Numbered from the stretch's first letter, positions 49,057-58,326 are shown. The stretch is DNA of 64,000 nt from Phycisphaerae bacterium (GCA_035384605.1 DAOOIV010000001.1:81283-145282); one strand, 5' to 3'. Notes: a model not told the origin generated them from the letters alone. Translations and numbers: made by a program.

Positions 49057-49417
49057 CGGTACTCCCAACCCGCGTACAGACCCGTCAATTCGGACGCCCG
49101 ACACTTCGTCGGGGCAATGTCTTGTTATCCGTTGGATCGGTCCGAAAATGCCGTCGGGTTAGCAGGCTGAGCCAAAGAATGGTGTTTTCGCATGCCTCTC
49201 CCGAGGGCTTGCACCCAGGCATGAATCCGGTCTTGGGATTATAGGGCCTGAGGCGACGGTACTTACTCAGGGGCACAATAGGCAGGGCAACGTTTGGATG
49301 GGGTGCTCTGGAATTCCTGCGTTCGCATTGCCGCTTTTATCGCACCTGCCGCACGAAATCAGCCGATGGAAGAACCCGAGGAAGATGAACGAACCTCGCC
49401 GCAGGGAGCCGTCAGAA
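49057..49417. other. Divergent intergenic region
   Basis: This 361-base gap separates the HDOD gene (minus) and a small plus-strand gene. No promoter with both boxes, riboswitch or RNA was recognised. The upstream part of the frame of the small gene runs in from 49298 but lacks a ribosome-binding site there. Confidence 0.4.
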
Positions 49418-49693
49418 ATGGATTTCAGGGTCAATCTAACCATCGAGGTCGAGCAGAAAGCCAACGCTTTGGCGATCAGCAAGCCGGTGCCTGTTCAACT
49501 CGCCTACCATCGGGGGCAGTGGCACTTCGAGTGCGAGGACCCCTCGGTCACCGTGCCTGCCTGTCGCAGCCTGGAAGAAGCCTTGGTCATGGGTTCTCAA
49601 CAGGTAGCGGCCGAGGTCCAGGCCGCGGCCGTCGAGAGGCCCTTTGTCGTCGGCAAGATCACACCCGATCGCATTCCGCTGGGGATGTTCTGA
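49418..49693 (+). CDS. Small protein of unknown function
   Basis: This 91-residue protein starts MDFRVNLTIEVEQKANAL after GGAG at 9-base spacing; an in-frame ATG at 49385 with GAGG is an alternative. The sequence predicts strand-rich N- and C-terminal parts around a helix (LEEALVMGSQQVAAEVQAAAV), ending RIPLGMF. The size and alternation of strands and a helix resemble toxin-antitoxin-associated HicB-like folds only superficially, and no partner toxin is beside it. A strong terminator follows. The function is unknown. Confidence 0.55.
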   Translation: MDFRVNLTIEVEQKANALAISKPVPVQLAYHRGQWHFECEDPSVTVPACRSLEEALVMGSQQVAAEVQAAAVERPFVVGKITPDRIPLGMF

Positions 49694-49764
49694 AAGGTCG
49701 GCAACCGGTCCTGCTCTCATCCACTGAGATTGTCCGGCACGACCACCGTTTGCCCAAAGAAACA

Positions 49765-49813
49765 ACCGACCCGCACGAAAGATAGGCTCCCGTGCAGGTC
49801 GGTCTGTTGTCTT
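49765..49813 (+). terminator. Strong hairpin terminator after the small gene
   Basis: ACCGACC (49765-49771) pairs with GGTCGGT (49797-49803), and GCACG (49773-49777) with CGTGC (49791-49795), around a 13-base loop; an outer ACAA/TTGT pair extends it. A T-rich run (TTGTCTTT) follows. It lies 71 bases after the stop and in the convergent gap before the OmpA gene, so it may serve both strands. Confidence 0.6.
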
Positions 49814-49862
49814 TAGCAGCTCTCTCGAGCCCGTCATGTTGCCGCTGATGCGGGCCGCACTT

Positions 49863-50501
49863 TCATTGGCCGCGAAGCTTGGGATCCAGAGCGAAGATCT
49901 GCACGCGGCGATTGGCTTGTTTGCCTTCCTCGGTGTCGTTGGTCTGCGCCGGACGCGTCTCGCCCCAGCCACAGGCCGCCAGGTAGTTTCGAACGCCGGC
50001 GTTCTTGAGATAACGCAAAACGGTCAGCGACCGCTGGCAGCTTAGTTCGTAGTTGTCTTTCCAATTGCTCTTTTCGATCGGGTCGTTGTCCGTATGACCG
50101 AAGATGTAGATCTCGTGGTTGGGGTACCGCTGCTTGATCGCATCGGTGATCTTGTCCAGAGTCGGCATCCCTTCTTTGCGCAGCTCGGCCTTTCCGGAAT
50201 CGAACAGAATGTCGCCTTCGATGTTGATCAATGCCCCTCCGGGCACCTTGTCCCAACCCTCGGGTTTCTTGGCCAGCTCACCCTTGAGGCGGTCTCGTTC
50301 GGCTTTCAGAGCAGTAACTTCGTCCTCGGCCGCCATGCGAGCGCGCTCGGCCTGATCGTAGAGCTTCTGCAATTCCTGCACCCGGTCATTTGCGGTCGTC
50401 AGATCCTGCTGGCATTGCTTGAGCTGATCGGAGCAGCCGAACAACGAAATGACCAATACGAGGGAAAACAGCCTCACCAGACTGGAAACCAGACGCGCCA
50501 T
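49863..50501 (-). CDS. OmpA-family lipoprotein (Pal-like)
   Basis: The 212-residue protein has a lipoprotein signal with lipobox SLFGC (Cys23). A coiled-coil stretch follows (about 30-80, heptads of Q, L, A, E), then a C-terminal OmpA peptidoglycan-binding domain (ILFDSGKAELRKEG, IYIFGHTDNDPI, CQRSLTVLRYLKNAG, GWGETRPAQTNDTEEGKQANRRVQI). The domain holds the conserved Asp and Arg that bind diaminopimelate. It anchors a membrane to the peptidoglycan. ATG 50501 is set by AAAGGAG. It is not beside tol genes. Confidence 0.88.
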   Translation of the reverse strand: MARLVSSLVRLFSLVLVISLFGCSDQLKQCQQDLTTANDRVQELQKLYDQAERARMAAEDEVTALKAERDRLKGELAKKPEGWDKVPGGALINIEGDILFDSGKAELRKEGMPTLDKITDAIKQRYPNHEIYIFGHTDNDPIEKSNWKDNYELSCQRSLTVLRYLKNAGVRNYLAACGWGETRPAQTNDTEEGKQANRRVQIFALDPKLRGQ

Positions 50502-50755
50502 GGCATGTCTCCTTTCTTTGCGTCCCGTACCGCTCACAAGACAACAGTTTCATCCGATTCCACAATGGTCCTTCGATGTATCGCCATCGTCAATCCCCTC
50601 TGCAACCTGAAGAAAAAAGGTATTCCTTCAGTGCTGACAAGTCTAACCGTTTTGGGCTTCACAGGCGAGCCGGAACGCTATTCGAGATGCACCTGCAACC
50701 AGTGCGTTAGCCTTCGTGCCGTTAATCCGTCTGTTGGTGACGAGGTTTCGGCAAT

Positions 50756-52192
50756 TCAGAGCGATTGTTCGAGCAGCCAGCGGACCTGCAGGAAAAGCAG
50801 GATTCGATCCTGGTACACGCTCGCGACCAAGAACCCCAGTGCCAGCCAGGGCCCGTACGGTAGAGCGCGGCTTTGACGACGGAAGTGGATGACAATCAGG
50901 CCCAGCAACGCAAGCACGGCAGCGAGAAAGAAGCCTATAAGGACCACTGGCCAACCCGCGACCGCACCGGCGGCCGCCATGATATGAACGTCTCCCATTC
51001 CCAACGCTTCTTTGCCCAGCAGGAGCGTGCCAACGATCCGCGTAAACCACCCGATTGCTCCCCCGATCACCCATCCGCTCAGCGCGGTGGAGAGTCCCCA
51101 AATAGGTTTCCAGTGCCCCGCTGGCGACCAGTGGACAACGTCGCGGACGTGCGTCTCGAATGATGTCCGCTGTGAGGAAGCGAGAACAAACATCAAAACG
51201 CCCACAAGGACAAAGGCGGGCAGCAGTAGTCTCAATTCAAGCAAGGCGTTGCGACGGGACTTTGGCGCCTCTTCGTGGATGGCATCCACGATTTCCTGGT
51301 CGGCCTCGGGACTTGGTTGGCTGGCGGCCAGTACCAGACCGACGAAGGCTAATGCTAAGCCCGTCGCCAGACGAATTGCGCCGGCATCGATCTGTGAAGC
51401 CTCCGCGGACTGGCTGAAGACGGCCGAGTGGTCAGGCAATTGCGGGCGACGGAGCCGGGGTTGCTCGCCCATCAGCGAAACCGCCACGGCATAGCCGACC
51501 ACGAAGACAACAGCGACCAGCAAGCCGATCGGAATGCGACCTCTCGGCGATGTGACCGACGGCGCGGCCGGCGCCTCCTCGTCGGCAGATTGTTCCGGGG
51601 ACGGCTCCTCCGGCCCCCGAAGAAACAGCAAGGCACCAACGGCCAGACCGACAGTGACCGCCAAGGCAAAAGCGGCCAGCGTCGGAGACGGACGGATCCA
51701 TTCAACGCTCCTCGGAGGCGTCCAGAAGACATGACCGATCAGGCCGATCAGCAGGAGCGACCAAGTGACGTTGACGTCGACCATGTAGGCTTCGAGATCC
51801 ATGACCGCCAAGGCGATCATGCCGGCCCACAACGCCCAGTGAGCGATCAGGATCACCCAGTCGTCGCCCATGTCACCTACGCCGAAACGTTGTCGGGCGG
51901 CAAAAAAGGCGTCGAAAGTCATCACGAAGACGAGCATCGTCGCCAGTTCAACAAACGGGTATCGCAGCGAAATGGGATTGCGGCAACTTCGGCATCGACC
52001 GCCCAGTCGCAGGTAGCTCAGGACGGGAAGGTTGTCATACCAGGCGATGGGCTGACTGCATGTCGGACAGAAAGAGCGCGACGGCGAAAGAAGCGAAATC
52101 CCGCGAGGCCAGCGGTAGATGACCACGTTGAGAAAACTCCCTGTGCAGGCGCCGAACAACAGGGCGAATATGGTCCAGTACCAGGTTTCCAC
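50756..52192 (-). CDS. Prepilin peptidase (A24 family) with a large internal insertion
   Basis: The 478-residue protein begins with the standard N-terminus: first membrane helix, GSFLNVVIYRWPRG, and a cytoplasmic zinc site CPTC...CRSC (Cys42, 45, 67, 70). The catalytic Asp pair is Asp132 (ALAVMDLEAYMVD) and Asp401 (LGMGDVHIMAAAG). The usual spacing is about 65 residues; here 269, so about 200 residues are inserted. They contain extra membrane helices and a Glu/Pro/Ala-rich linker. The enzyme would cleave and N-methylate type IV pilin or pseudopilin leaders. It is an integral inner-membrane protein. No pilin genes are in the window. Confidence 0.9.
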   Translation of the reverse strand: METWYWTIFALLFGACTGSFLNVVIYRWPRGISLLSPSRSFCPTCSQPIAWYDNLPVLSYLRLGGRCRSCRNPISLRYPFVELATMLVFVMTFDAFFAARQRFGVGDMGDDWVILIAHWALWAGMIALAVMDLEAYMVDVNVTWSLLLIGLIGHVFWTPPRSVEWIRPSPTLAAFALAVTVGLAVGALLFLRGPEEPSPEQSADEEAPAAPSVTSPRGRIPIGLLVAVVFVVGYAVAVSLMGEQPRLRRPQLPDHSAVFSQSAEASQIDAGAIRLATGLALAFVGLVLAASQPSPEADQEIVDAIHEEAPKSRRNALLELRLLLPAFVLVGVLMFVLASSQRTSFETHVRDVVHWSPAGHWKPIWGLSTALSGWVIGGAIGWFTRIVGTLLLGKEALGMGDVHIMAAAGAVAGWPVVLIGFFLAAVLALLGLIVIHFRRQSRALPYGPWLALGFLVASVYQDRILLFLQVRWLLEQSL

Positions 52193-52213
52193 GCGGCTGA
52201 TTCCGTGGCTTGT

Positions 52214-52759
52214 TCAGTCGTAACGTAACACGCTGTAAACGTCCCACTTCCGGAGCTTCTCCCGGCCGTTCAGTCCCGCCAGCTCGATCAGGAACACGAC
52301 CGAGATAATTCGTCCGCCCAACTGCTCCACCAGTTCGCAGCAGGCCTTCATGGTACCCCCCGTTGCCAGCAAATCATCAACCATGAGCACCCGCTGCCCT
52401 TTCTCGATGGCGTCCTCATGGATTTCCAGCGTGTCGGTCCCGTATTCCAGTGCGTAGGTCACGCCTCGCTTGGCGCAGGGGAGTTTCCCCGGTTTGCGGA
52501 TGGGTACGAAGCCGGCCGAGAGGTTCCGGGCCACAGCCGTACCGAAGATGAAGCCCCGCGACTCAGCGCCGACGACGATGTCAATGTGCCTGTTGCGATA
52601 GGGCTGCGTCATCAGCTCCACGGATAGCGACAGACCGGCCGGATCACGCAGCAATGGTGTGATGTCGCGGAAGAGGATCCCGGGTTTCGGGTAATCCGGC
52701 ACCTCCCGGATCAGGTTGAGCAATTCGGCCGCGCAGGGCGTCGAAGTCTGATTCACCAT
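52214..52759 (-). CDS. apt: Adenine phosphoribosyltransferase
   Basis: The protein contains DYPKPGILFRDITPLL, VVGAESRGFIFG, FVPIRKPGKLPC and the PRPP-binding VLMVDDLLATGGTM, the signature set of Apt. It makes AMP from adenine and PRPP in the cytoplasm (purine salvage). The length of 181 residues fits the family. ATG 52759 is preferred because GAGG is 9 bases upstream; an in-frame ATG at 52774 without a ribosome-binding site would add five residues. Its promoter is at 52790-52818. It ends just before the prepilin peptidase gene (21-base gap), so the two may share a transcript. Confidence 0.95.
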   Translation of the reverse strand: MVNQTSTPCAAELLNLIREVPDYPKPGILFRDITPLLRDPAGLSLSVELMTQPYRNRHIDIVVGAESRGFIFGTAVARNLSAGFVPIRKPGKLPCAKRGVTYALEYGTDTLEIHEDAIEKGQRVLMVDDLLATGGTMKACCELVEQLGGRIISVVFLIELAGLNGREKLRKWDVYSVLRYD

Positions 52760-52789
52760 CAGTTCAGTCCTCATGGGTTCGGCGAGGCG

Positions 52790-52818
52790 ATATTAGGGCA
52801 AGCCCGCAGGCACCGCAA
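52790..52818 (-). promoter_or_regulatory. Sigma-70-type promoter of apt
   Basis: On the minus strand TTGCGG (52813-52818) and TAATAT (52790-52795) are 17 bases apart. Transcription would start near 52783, about 24 bases before the preferred start codon. Confidence 0.6.
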
Positions 52819-52957
52819 TTCCGCAGGCGTACTTCGGCAATGCTGTCGTCTCAGGCATTGACGGCACGTGCGGGGAAACAGGGATCTTGTTCAGGTTTCT
52901 GTCCGTTGGGTTTAAGTGTTTATAAGAAAAGAACATAGAGTTCCTGCCTGAGAGTTT

Positions 52958-52982
52958 GCGCTGTTGACAAAGATAACAGCGC
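52958..52982. promoter_or_regulatory. Inverted-repeat operator over the tetR promoter
   Basis: GCGCTGTT (52958-52965) and AACAGCGC (52975-52982) are perfect eight-base inverted copies with a nine-base spacer. They cover the -35 box and the start of the spacer of the promoter at 52964-52992, the classic layout of a TetR-family autorepressor site. Confidence 0.65.
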
Positions 52983-52992
52983 TAACTAAGAT
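52964..52992 (+). promoter_or_regulatory. Sigma-70 promoter of the tetR-RND operon
   Basis: TTGACA (52964-52969) and TAAGAT (52987-52992) are 17 bases apart, one of the best consensus matches in the window. The predicted start near 52999 gives a short leader of about 18 bases that still holds the GAGG before ATG 53017. Confidence 0.75.
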
Positions 52993-53016
52993 TATGCTGT
53001 TTGCCGAGGAAAGTGC

Positions 53017-53739
53017 ATGGGAACCAAAGAGCGTAGAGAACGAGCTAAGGATGCAACGCGGCAAAAGATACTTGATGCCGCCCGCGAGCTGTTTGCCCGC
53101 GAAGGGTACGAGGCTGTGTCCGTTCGTCGAATTGCGGATGCCATCGAATACTCTCCCACGGCCATCTATGTGTACTTCAAGGACAAGGCCGACTTGATGA
53201 AGGAACTCTGCCATACGGACTACGAGGCCTTCACCCGCCAGGCTCAACAGTTTGCGGATGTGGCGAATCCCATCCAACGCATCTGCTTGTTGGCGCGGTC
53301 TTACATCCGGTTTGCCATCGAGCATCCCAACCACTTTCGGCTGATGTTCATGACCAAACCAACGCCGGAAATGGTCCAGATGGACGAGGAAGAGATGAGA
53401 CAGCGAGGGCGGGGCGACCCGACCCGCGACGGATACGCCTTCCTGATGGAATGCGTCCAGCAGGCCATCGCACAAGGCTGGGTCCGGGATGATCTGCAGC
53501 ACGACCCGGAGCTGGTGGCCCAGGTTTTGTGGGCGGGCGGGCACGGCGTTGCATCGTTGCAGGTCACACGGGCCGAAAAGGAGCCGTGGTTCAATTGGAA
53601 AGGGGCGGACGCGTTGGGAGAGGCGACGTTGCGGGCGGTTTTACGGGGGATCCTCCGGGACGAATCGATACTGGAAGGAAACGACTCTGCGGCCCCCGCC
53701 CGGACGGAAGTGATTCGGGATGAAAGGAACAAGACATGA
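53017..53739 (+). CDS. TetR/AcrR family transcriptional regulator
   Basis: The 240-residue protein has an N-terminal TetR helix-turn-helix (TRQKILDAARELFAREGYEAVSVRRIADAI, then YVYFKDKADLM, about residues 14-63), followed by a helical ligand-binding domain (about 70-210). It is probably the repressor of its own operon: an inverted repeat overlaps the promoter. The gene overlaps the adaptor gene by four bases (ATGA), so all three proteins are made from one message. The ligand is unknown, probably a drug, detergent or metabolite exported by the pump. Confidence 0.92.
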   Translation: MGTKERRERAKDATRQKILDAARELFAREGYEAVSVRRIADAIEYSPTAIYVYFKDKADLMKELCHTDYEAFTRQAQQFADVANPIQRICLLARSYIRFAIEHPNHFRLMFMTKPTPEMVQMDEEEMRQRGRGDPTRDGYAFLMECVQQAIAQGWVRDDLQHDPELVAQVLWAGGHGVASLQVTRAEKEPWFNWKGADALGEATLRAVLRGILRDESILEGNDSAAPARTEVIRDERNKT

Positions 53740-55088
53740 GCACCGCGATCGGACCGAGGCAACAGACCGCGAGCGGAGGTCGACGACGGGCGAGGCTGAT
53801 CACCGGTTGCCTTCTGCTGGCCGGCGTCGCGGCGGTGGGCATCGTTGCGTCGATGCCCGCCCCCCAGACGCAGGCGCCTCCCCCGCAGCGCGTTCCGGTC
53901 AATGTGAAGACCTGGCGCGTTGAGCCCGTCGCGGAGATCGCGGACTCGTTCGAAATCACCGCTGTTGTGCAGCCTTATGCGACCGTTCGCGTCGCGGCGG
54001 AGGTGCCCGGGCGCATCGAAAGATACGGAACGCGCTCTACCGAGGTTCGTTGGCAGGGAAGCGTCCTTCCGGTGGGCAGCCAGATCGGCGAAGGCCAGCC
54101 GGTGACGGTCGGCGACCCACTTGTCATTCTCAACCGTGATCTACTCCAGGCCCGGTTCGACCGGGCCAGCGCCCAGTACGAGTACGATGAACAAGAGTAC
54201 GAACGCATGCTTTCTCTGTACCAGCGGGGCAACGCATCGTCGGCGGAGATGAGACTGGCGCGCACCCGGCGTGACGTGAGCAAGGCCGACCTTGACGAGG
54301 CCGCCCGCTCGCTGGCTCGAACCACGATCACCGCCCCGATCAGCGGGATTCTGAATGACTGGCCGATGGACCTCGGCGAGTATGCCGTTCCGGGCGACAC
54401 GGTGGCCGAAATCGTTGACATCGAGAAGGTCAAGGTCTGTGCCGACGTTCCTGAGCGCGACGTAGGCTACCTTCGCGTCGGTCAAACGGCCGAGGTGCTG
54501 CGTTCACCCCGGGATGAAAACCCGCTGGTCGGAACCATCACTTACATCAACGCCCTTGCCGATCAGGTCACGCGCACCACCCGGATCGAAGTGACCGTGC
54601 AGAACCGGATCTCCGATTCTGCCGAGTCCGCTTCCTTTCAAGGAGAATACCGCCTTCGCAGCGGCCAGATTGTGGACGTTCGACTGACTCGCCGCATCTT
54701 GCACAATGTGATCATGGCCCCACTCGCGAGCGTCATTCCGCTCGAGGAGGGCAAGGAGGTTTACGTTGTGGTTGACGGCAAGGCTGAGCGGCGCACCGTG
54801 GAGATGGGCTTCATTCGGGGTCGCAGCGTCCAGATCAGCCGCGGACTGGAACCCGGCGACCTGTTGATCGTCGAAGGTCATCGGCTGGTCAGCCCCGGCC
54901 AACCGGTGAACGTCGTGGTGGCGCCGGATGCGGGGGGCTCTGAGAACGATAGTCATCCGTCACCGGTCGCGGAGAACCCCCGTCCTTCCGATCCGCAGCG
55001 TCACACCGCGCAAGCAACCGCCACTCGGCCCAGCCTCCCGGCACCAGCGAACAGGCCGTCCGTACCCGACGTGGAGAATATGCTGTGA
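53736..55088 (+). CDS. RND efflux periplasmic adaptor (membrane fusion protein)
   Basis: The 450-residue protein has an N-terminal anchor (about residues 20-42), then the barrel-sandwich/lipoyl halves (TVRVAAEVPGRIERYG, and TTITAPISGILNDWPMDLGEYAVPGD) around a helical hairpin (about 140-200, RASAQYEYDEQEYERML). Beta-barrel and membrane-proximal domains follow (VKVCADVPERDVGYLRVGQ, PLASVIPLEEGKEVYVVVDGKAERR). The Pro/Ser-rich C-terminal tail (about 400-450) is an addition. It links the inner-membrane pump with an outer-membrane channel. It overlaps both neighbours by four bases. No TolC-like gene is in this operon. Confidence 0.94.
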   Translation: MSTAIGPRQQTASGGRRRARLITGCLLLAGVAAVGIVASMPAPQTQAPPPQRVPVNVKTWRVEPVAEIADSFEITAVVQPYATVRVAAEVPGRIERYGTRSTEVRWQGSVLPVGSQIGEGQPVTVGDPLVILNRDLLQARFDRASAQYEYDEQEYERMLSLYQRGNASSAEMRLARTRRDVSKADLDEAARSLARTTITAPISGILNDWPMDLGEYAVPGDTVAEIVDIEKVKVCADVPERDVGYLRVGQTAEVLRSPRDENPLVGTITYINALADQVTRTTRIEVTVQNRISDSAESASFQGEYRLRSGQIVDVRLTRRILHNVIMAPLASVIPLEEGKEVYVVVDGKAERRTVEMGFIRGRSVQISRGLEPGDLLIVEGHRLVSPGQPVNVVVAPDAGGSENDSHPSPVAENPRPSDPQRHTAQATATRPSLPAPANRPSVPDVENML

Positions 55089-58000
55089 TCCTGTCAGATG
55101 TTGCGATCCGCAACCGTACCACCGTCGGCGTGCTGACCGTGCTCATCGCCGTGTTCGGCATTTATGCCTACATCAGTCTGCCGCGCGAGGCGGCCCCCGA
55201 CGTTCCCATTCCGTTCATCCTGGTAACGACGGTTTACGAGGGCGTGTCCCCTCAGGACATCGAGTCCACGGTGACGCTGAAAATCGAGAAAGAGTTGGCG
55301 GGCCTCAAGGGCGTTAAGGAGATTCGTTCCTCCAGCGCGGAGGGCAGGTCGCTGATCACCATTGAGTTCATGCCCAATGTCAAAATCGACGACGCGATGC
55401 AACACGTCCGCGACCGGCTCGACCGCGCCAAGCCCGAGTTGCCGCGAGACGCCGAGGAGCCGACCCTCACCGAGATCAACGTTGCGGAGTTTCCCATCCT
55501 CATGGTGAGCATCTCGGGTGACATTTCGCCCGTGGCCCTCAAGCTGATCGCGGACGACCTGGAGGAGGCCTTGGAAGCCGTTCCCGGCGTACTTAACTGC
55601 GACGTGCTCGGCGGTCTTGAACGGGAAATCCGCCTGGAAATCGACCAGAATCGCCTCAGTGCCTACGGCCTGACGATCGCCGAGATCCTCAGTCTGGTGC
55701 CGGCGGAGAACGTCAACATCTCCGCCGGCAGCCTGGAGACGCCCGGCACCAAGTTCAACGTTCGCGTCCCCGCCGAGTTCGTCGAGCCGGAGGAGGTGGA
55801 CAAGCTGGTCATCGCCGTGCGCAACGGTAAGCCGATTTACCTGACCGACGTGGCCGGCGTGCGCGACACGTTCAAGGACCGCGTGAGTTACGCGCGCCTG
55901 TGGACGCCCGTGGCCGACGAGGCGGGACGAATGCATCTGGTCGGGTCGGAAACCATCACGGTCACGGTGCAGAAACGGGTCGGCGAGAACATCTTGTTCA
56001 TTGCCGAGGCCGTTAAGCATGTCATCGCCGAGTTTCAGCGACGCGTGCCGGCCAACGTGCGTTTCGACATCACCCTCGACCAGTCCAAAGACATACGCCT
56101 GACGATCGTCGACCTGGAGAACAATCTGGCCTCCGGCATGATACTCGTGGTGGTCGTGCTGATGCTGGCCATGGGCTGGCGGCCGAGCCTGATCGTGGCC
56201 ATCGAAATCCCCCTGAGCATGCTCCTGAGCATGGTGGTCCTGCAACTGCTCGGGTACACGCTTAATATGGTCGTGCTGTACAGCCTGGTTATGGCCGTCG
56301 GGATGGTCGTTGACAATGCGATTGTGATCGTGGAGAACATCTACCGCCACTACACTCTGACGGGCAACCGCGTGCAGGCGGCTCTGATCGCCACCGCCGA
56401 GGTTGCCTGGCCGGTGATCACTTCCACGTTCACAACCATCGCCGCCTTTGCCCCCATGGCGTTCTGGCCCGGCATCATGGGCGAGTTCATGAAATACCTG
56501 CCCATCACCCTGATCATCACCTTGTTGTCTTCGCTGTTTGTGGCTCTGGTGATCAACCCGACGCTCAGCTCCATTTTCGTCAAGGGCCGGCTCAAGAAGG
56601 GAAACCAGCAAAGCCGCTTCATGCGCGGTTACCGACGGTTGCTGAACGTGGCCGTCACTCATTATCTGACCACGCCGTCGCTGGCTTTCCTGGTGCTGAT
56701 CACCCTGGCGATGCTCTATGGCAAACGGGCCCACGGCATTGAGCTCTTCCCGGATGCTGACCCGCGCCGCGCGATCATCAGCCTGCGTTGCCCGCAGGGA
56801 ACGAACATCAGGCAAACCGACAGCCTGACCCGGTTGGTCGAGGACCGCCTTCAGCCCTTTGCGGCCGAGTTTCAACGCGTGATCACCAATGTCGGTTCGG
56901 GCGGCGGCGATTTCCTGTCAGGAGGCATGGGCAGCATGGGCGAGCACCTGGCGACCATTACGCTGGAGTTCCGCGATTATGCAGTTCGCGAGCGCCCATC
57001 GGCCCAAGCCATTGCCGAAATCCGTGACGCCTTGTCGGACATCGCAGGTACCGAAATCAAGGTTTCCAAAGAGGAGGAGGGCCCTCCCACAGGCGCGGCC
57101 GTCACCGTCCGCGTCATAGGCGAGGATTTCAAGACCCTCGAAGATCTCAGCGAGCGGGCCAGACAGCTCATCGCTGACATTCCCGGGTTGGTTAATCTTC
57201 GAAGTGATCATGAAGCTGCGCGGCCGGAGCTGTCGTTTCGCGTCAACCGGCGCCGGGCCATGATGCTCGGCGTGAACACGGCGATCGTCGGGAACTATCT
57301 TAAGACCGCGATCTTCGGCACAGAGGTCGGCAAGTATCGGCAGTTCAACGACGAATACGATATCACCGTTCGGTTGCCCCGCGATCAAAGAGAAAACGTC
57401 GACGACCTGTTTCGCCTCCGGTTGCCCAACAACCAGGGAGCCTCCGTGCCGCTCAGCTCGTTGGGTGAATTCAGTTACACCGGCGGATTCGGCACGATCA
57501 GCCGGGTCAACCAGAAACGGGTGATCACTCTGACCGGCGACGCCGAAGGCCGGCTGGGTACCGAGGTTCTCGCCGAGGTCCAGAGCCGCCTTGCAGCTCT
57601 CGCCAAGGACTTGCCTTTCGGCTACGAGATCAGCTACGCCGGCGAGAAGGAGGAGCAGGACAAGGCCCAGGCGTTTCTGACCAAGGCATTCGTAATCGCG
57701 CTGTTGCTGATCGCCCTCATTCTCGTGGCCCAGTTCAACACGCTGACCGTTCCACTCATCATCATGACGACCGTCATTCTTTCATTGGTCGGCGTGTTCG
57801 CCGGTTTGCTCGTTCACGCCATGCCGTTCGGGATCATCATGACCGGCATCGGGGTGATCAGTCTGGCCGGCATCGTGGTCAACAACGCGATTGTACTTCT
57901 GGACTACACCCGCCAGTTGCGAGATCGGGGCATGGACCTGATCACCGCGTCGGTGGAGGCCGGCGCGACCCGACTTCGACCGGTCCTTCTTACTGCGATT

Positions 58001-58240
58001 ACCACGATACTCGGCCTGATTCCGATGGCCGCCGGCGTCAGCTACGATTTTCACACCTTCTCGTGGAGCACCCGCAGCGAATCCAGCGAGTGGTGGGCCC
58101 GCATGGCCGTGGCGGTCATTTACGGGCTTGGCTTTGCCACCCTGCTTACCCTTGTCGTGGTGCCCTGTCTGTATGTGCTGTCTGTGCGATGCACTGAGGG
58201 GCTTGCCCGGCTCTGGCGGGGCCGGCGCGAAGCCTCTTGA
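55085..58240 (+). CDS. RND efflux permease (AcrB/MMPL superfamily)
   Basis: The 1051-residue protein has the twice-repeated RND layout: a first helix (NRTTVGVLTVLIAVFGIYAYISLPREAAPDVPIP), a large periplasmic loop, then membrane helices, and the same again in the second half. VMAVGMVVDNAIVIVENIYR in helix four carries the Asp of the proton relay (D-N in place of AcrB D-D). It uses the proton gradient to drive out substrates. Its GTG start overlaps the adaptor stop (GTGA). The outer-membrane component must be encoded elsewhere. Substrate range cannot be told. Confidence 0.95.
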   Translation: MILSDVAIRNRTTVGVLTVLIAVFGIYAYISLPREAAPDVPIPFILVTTVYEGVSPQDIESTVTLKIEKELAGLKGVKEIRSSSAEGRSLITIEFMPNVKIDDAMQHVRDRLDRAKPELPRDAEEPTLTEINVAEFPILMVSISGDISPVALKLIADDLEEALEAVPGVLNCDVLGGLEREIRLEIDQNRLSAYGLTIAEILSLVPAENVNISAGSLETPGTKFNVRVPAEFVEPEEVDKLVIAVRNGKPIYLTDVAGVRDTFKDRVSYARLWTPVADEAGRMHLVGSETITVTVQKRVGENILFIAEAVKHVIAEFQRRVPANVRFDITLDQSKDIRLTIVDLENNLASGMILVVVVLMLAMGWRPSLIVAIEIPLSMLLSMVVLQLLGYTLNMVVLYSLVMAVGMVVDNAIVIVENIYRHYTLTGNRVQAALIATAEVAWPVITSTFTTIAAFAPMAFWPGIMGEFMKYLPITLIITLLSSLFVALVINPTLSSIFVKGRLKKGNQQSRFMRGYRRLLNVAVTHYLTTPSLAFLVLITLAMLYGKRAHGIELFPDADPRRAIISLRCPQGTNIRQTDSLTRLVEDRLQPFAAEFQRVITNVGSGGGDFLSGGMGSMGEHLATITLEFRDYAVRERPSAQAIAEIRDALSDIAGTEIKVSKEEEGPPTGAAVTVRVIGEDFKTLEDLSERARQLIADIPGLVNLRSDHEAARPELSFRVNRRRAMMLGVNTAIVGNYLKTAIFGTEVGKYRQFNDEYDITVRLPRDQRENVDDLFRLRLPNNQGASVPLSSLGEFSYTGGFGTISRVNQKRVITLTGDAEGRLGTEVLAEVQSRLAALAKDLPFGYEISYAGEKEEQDKAQAFLTKAFVIALLLIALILVAQFNTLTVPLIIMTTVILSLVGVFAGLLVHAMPFGIIMTGIGVISLAGIVVNNAIVLLDYTRQLRDRGMDLITASVEAGATRLRPVLLTAITTILGLIPMAAGVSYDFHTFSWSTRSESSEWWARMAVAVIYGLGFATLLTLVVVPCLYVLSVRCTEGLARLWRGRREAS

Positions 58241-58243
58241 GCA

Positions 58244-58261
58244 AGCAGCGCGGTAGCTGCT
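58244..58261 (+). terminator. Hairpin after the RND operon
   Basis: AGCAGC-GCGGTA-GCTGCT forms a six-pair stem with a six-base loop, 4 bases past the stop. No T-run follows. It may be a weak terminator or an mRNA stabiliser in this convergent gap. Confidence 0.3.
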
Positions 58262-58326
58262 CGCGAGTCGCCTCCGTTGACCAGCGAGTAGCTGTGCGCG
58301 TCAGCATCCTTCTGCGCTCCTGCCTC

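Noticed and set aside
55094..56875. 593-codon minus-strand frame inside the RND permease gene
   Set aside because: It is the mirror of a well-recognised permease and is His/Gln/Asp-rich without family resemblance.
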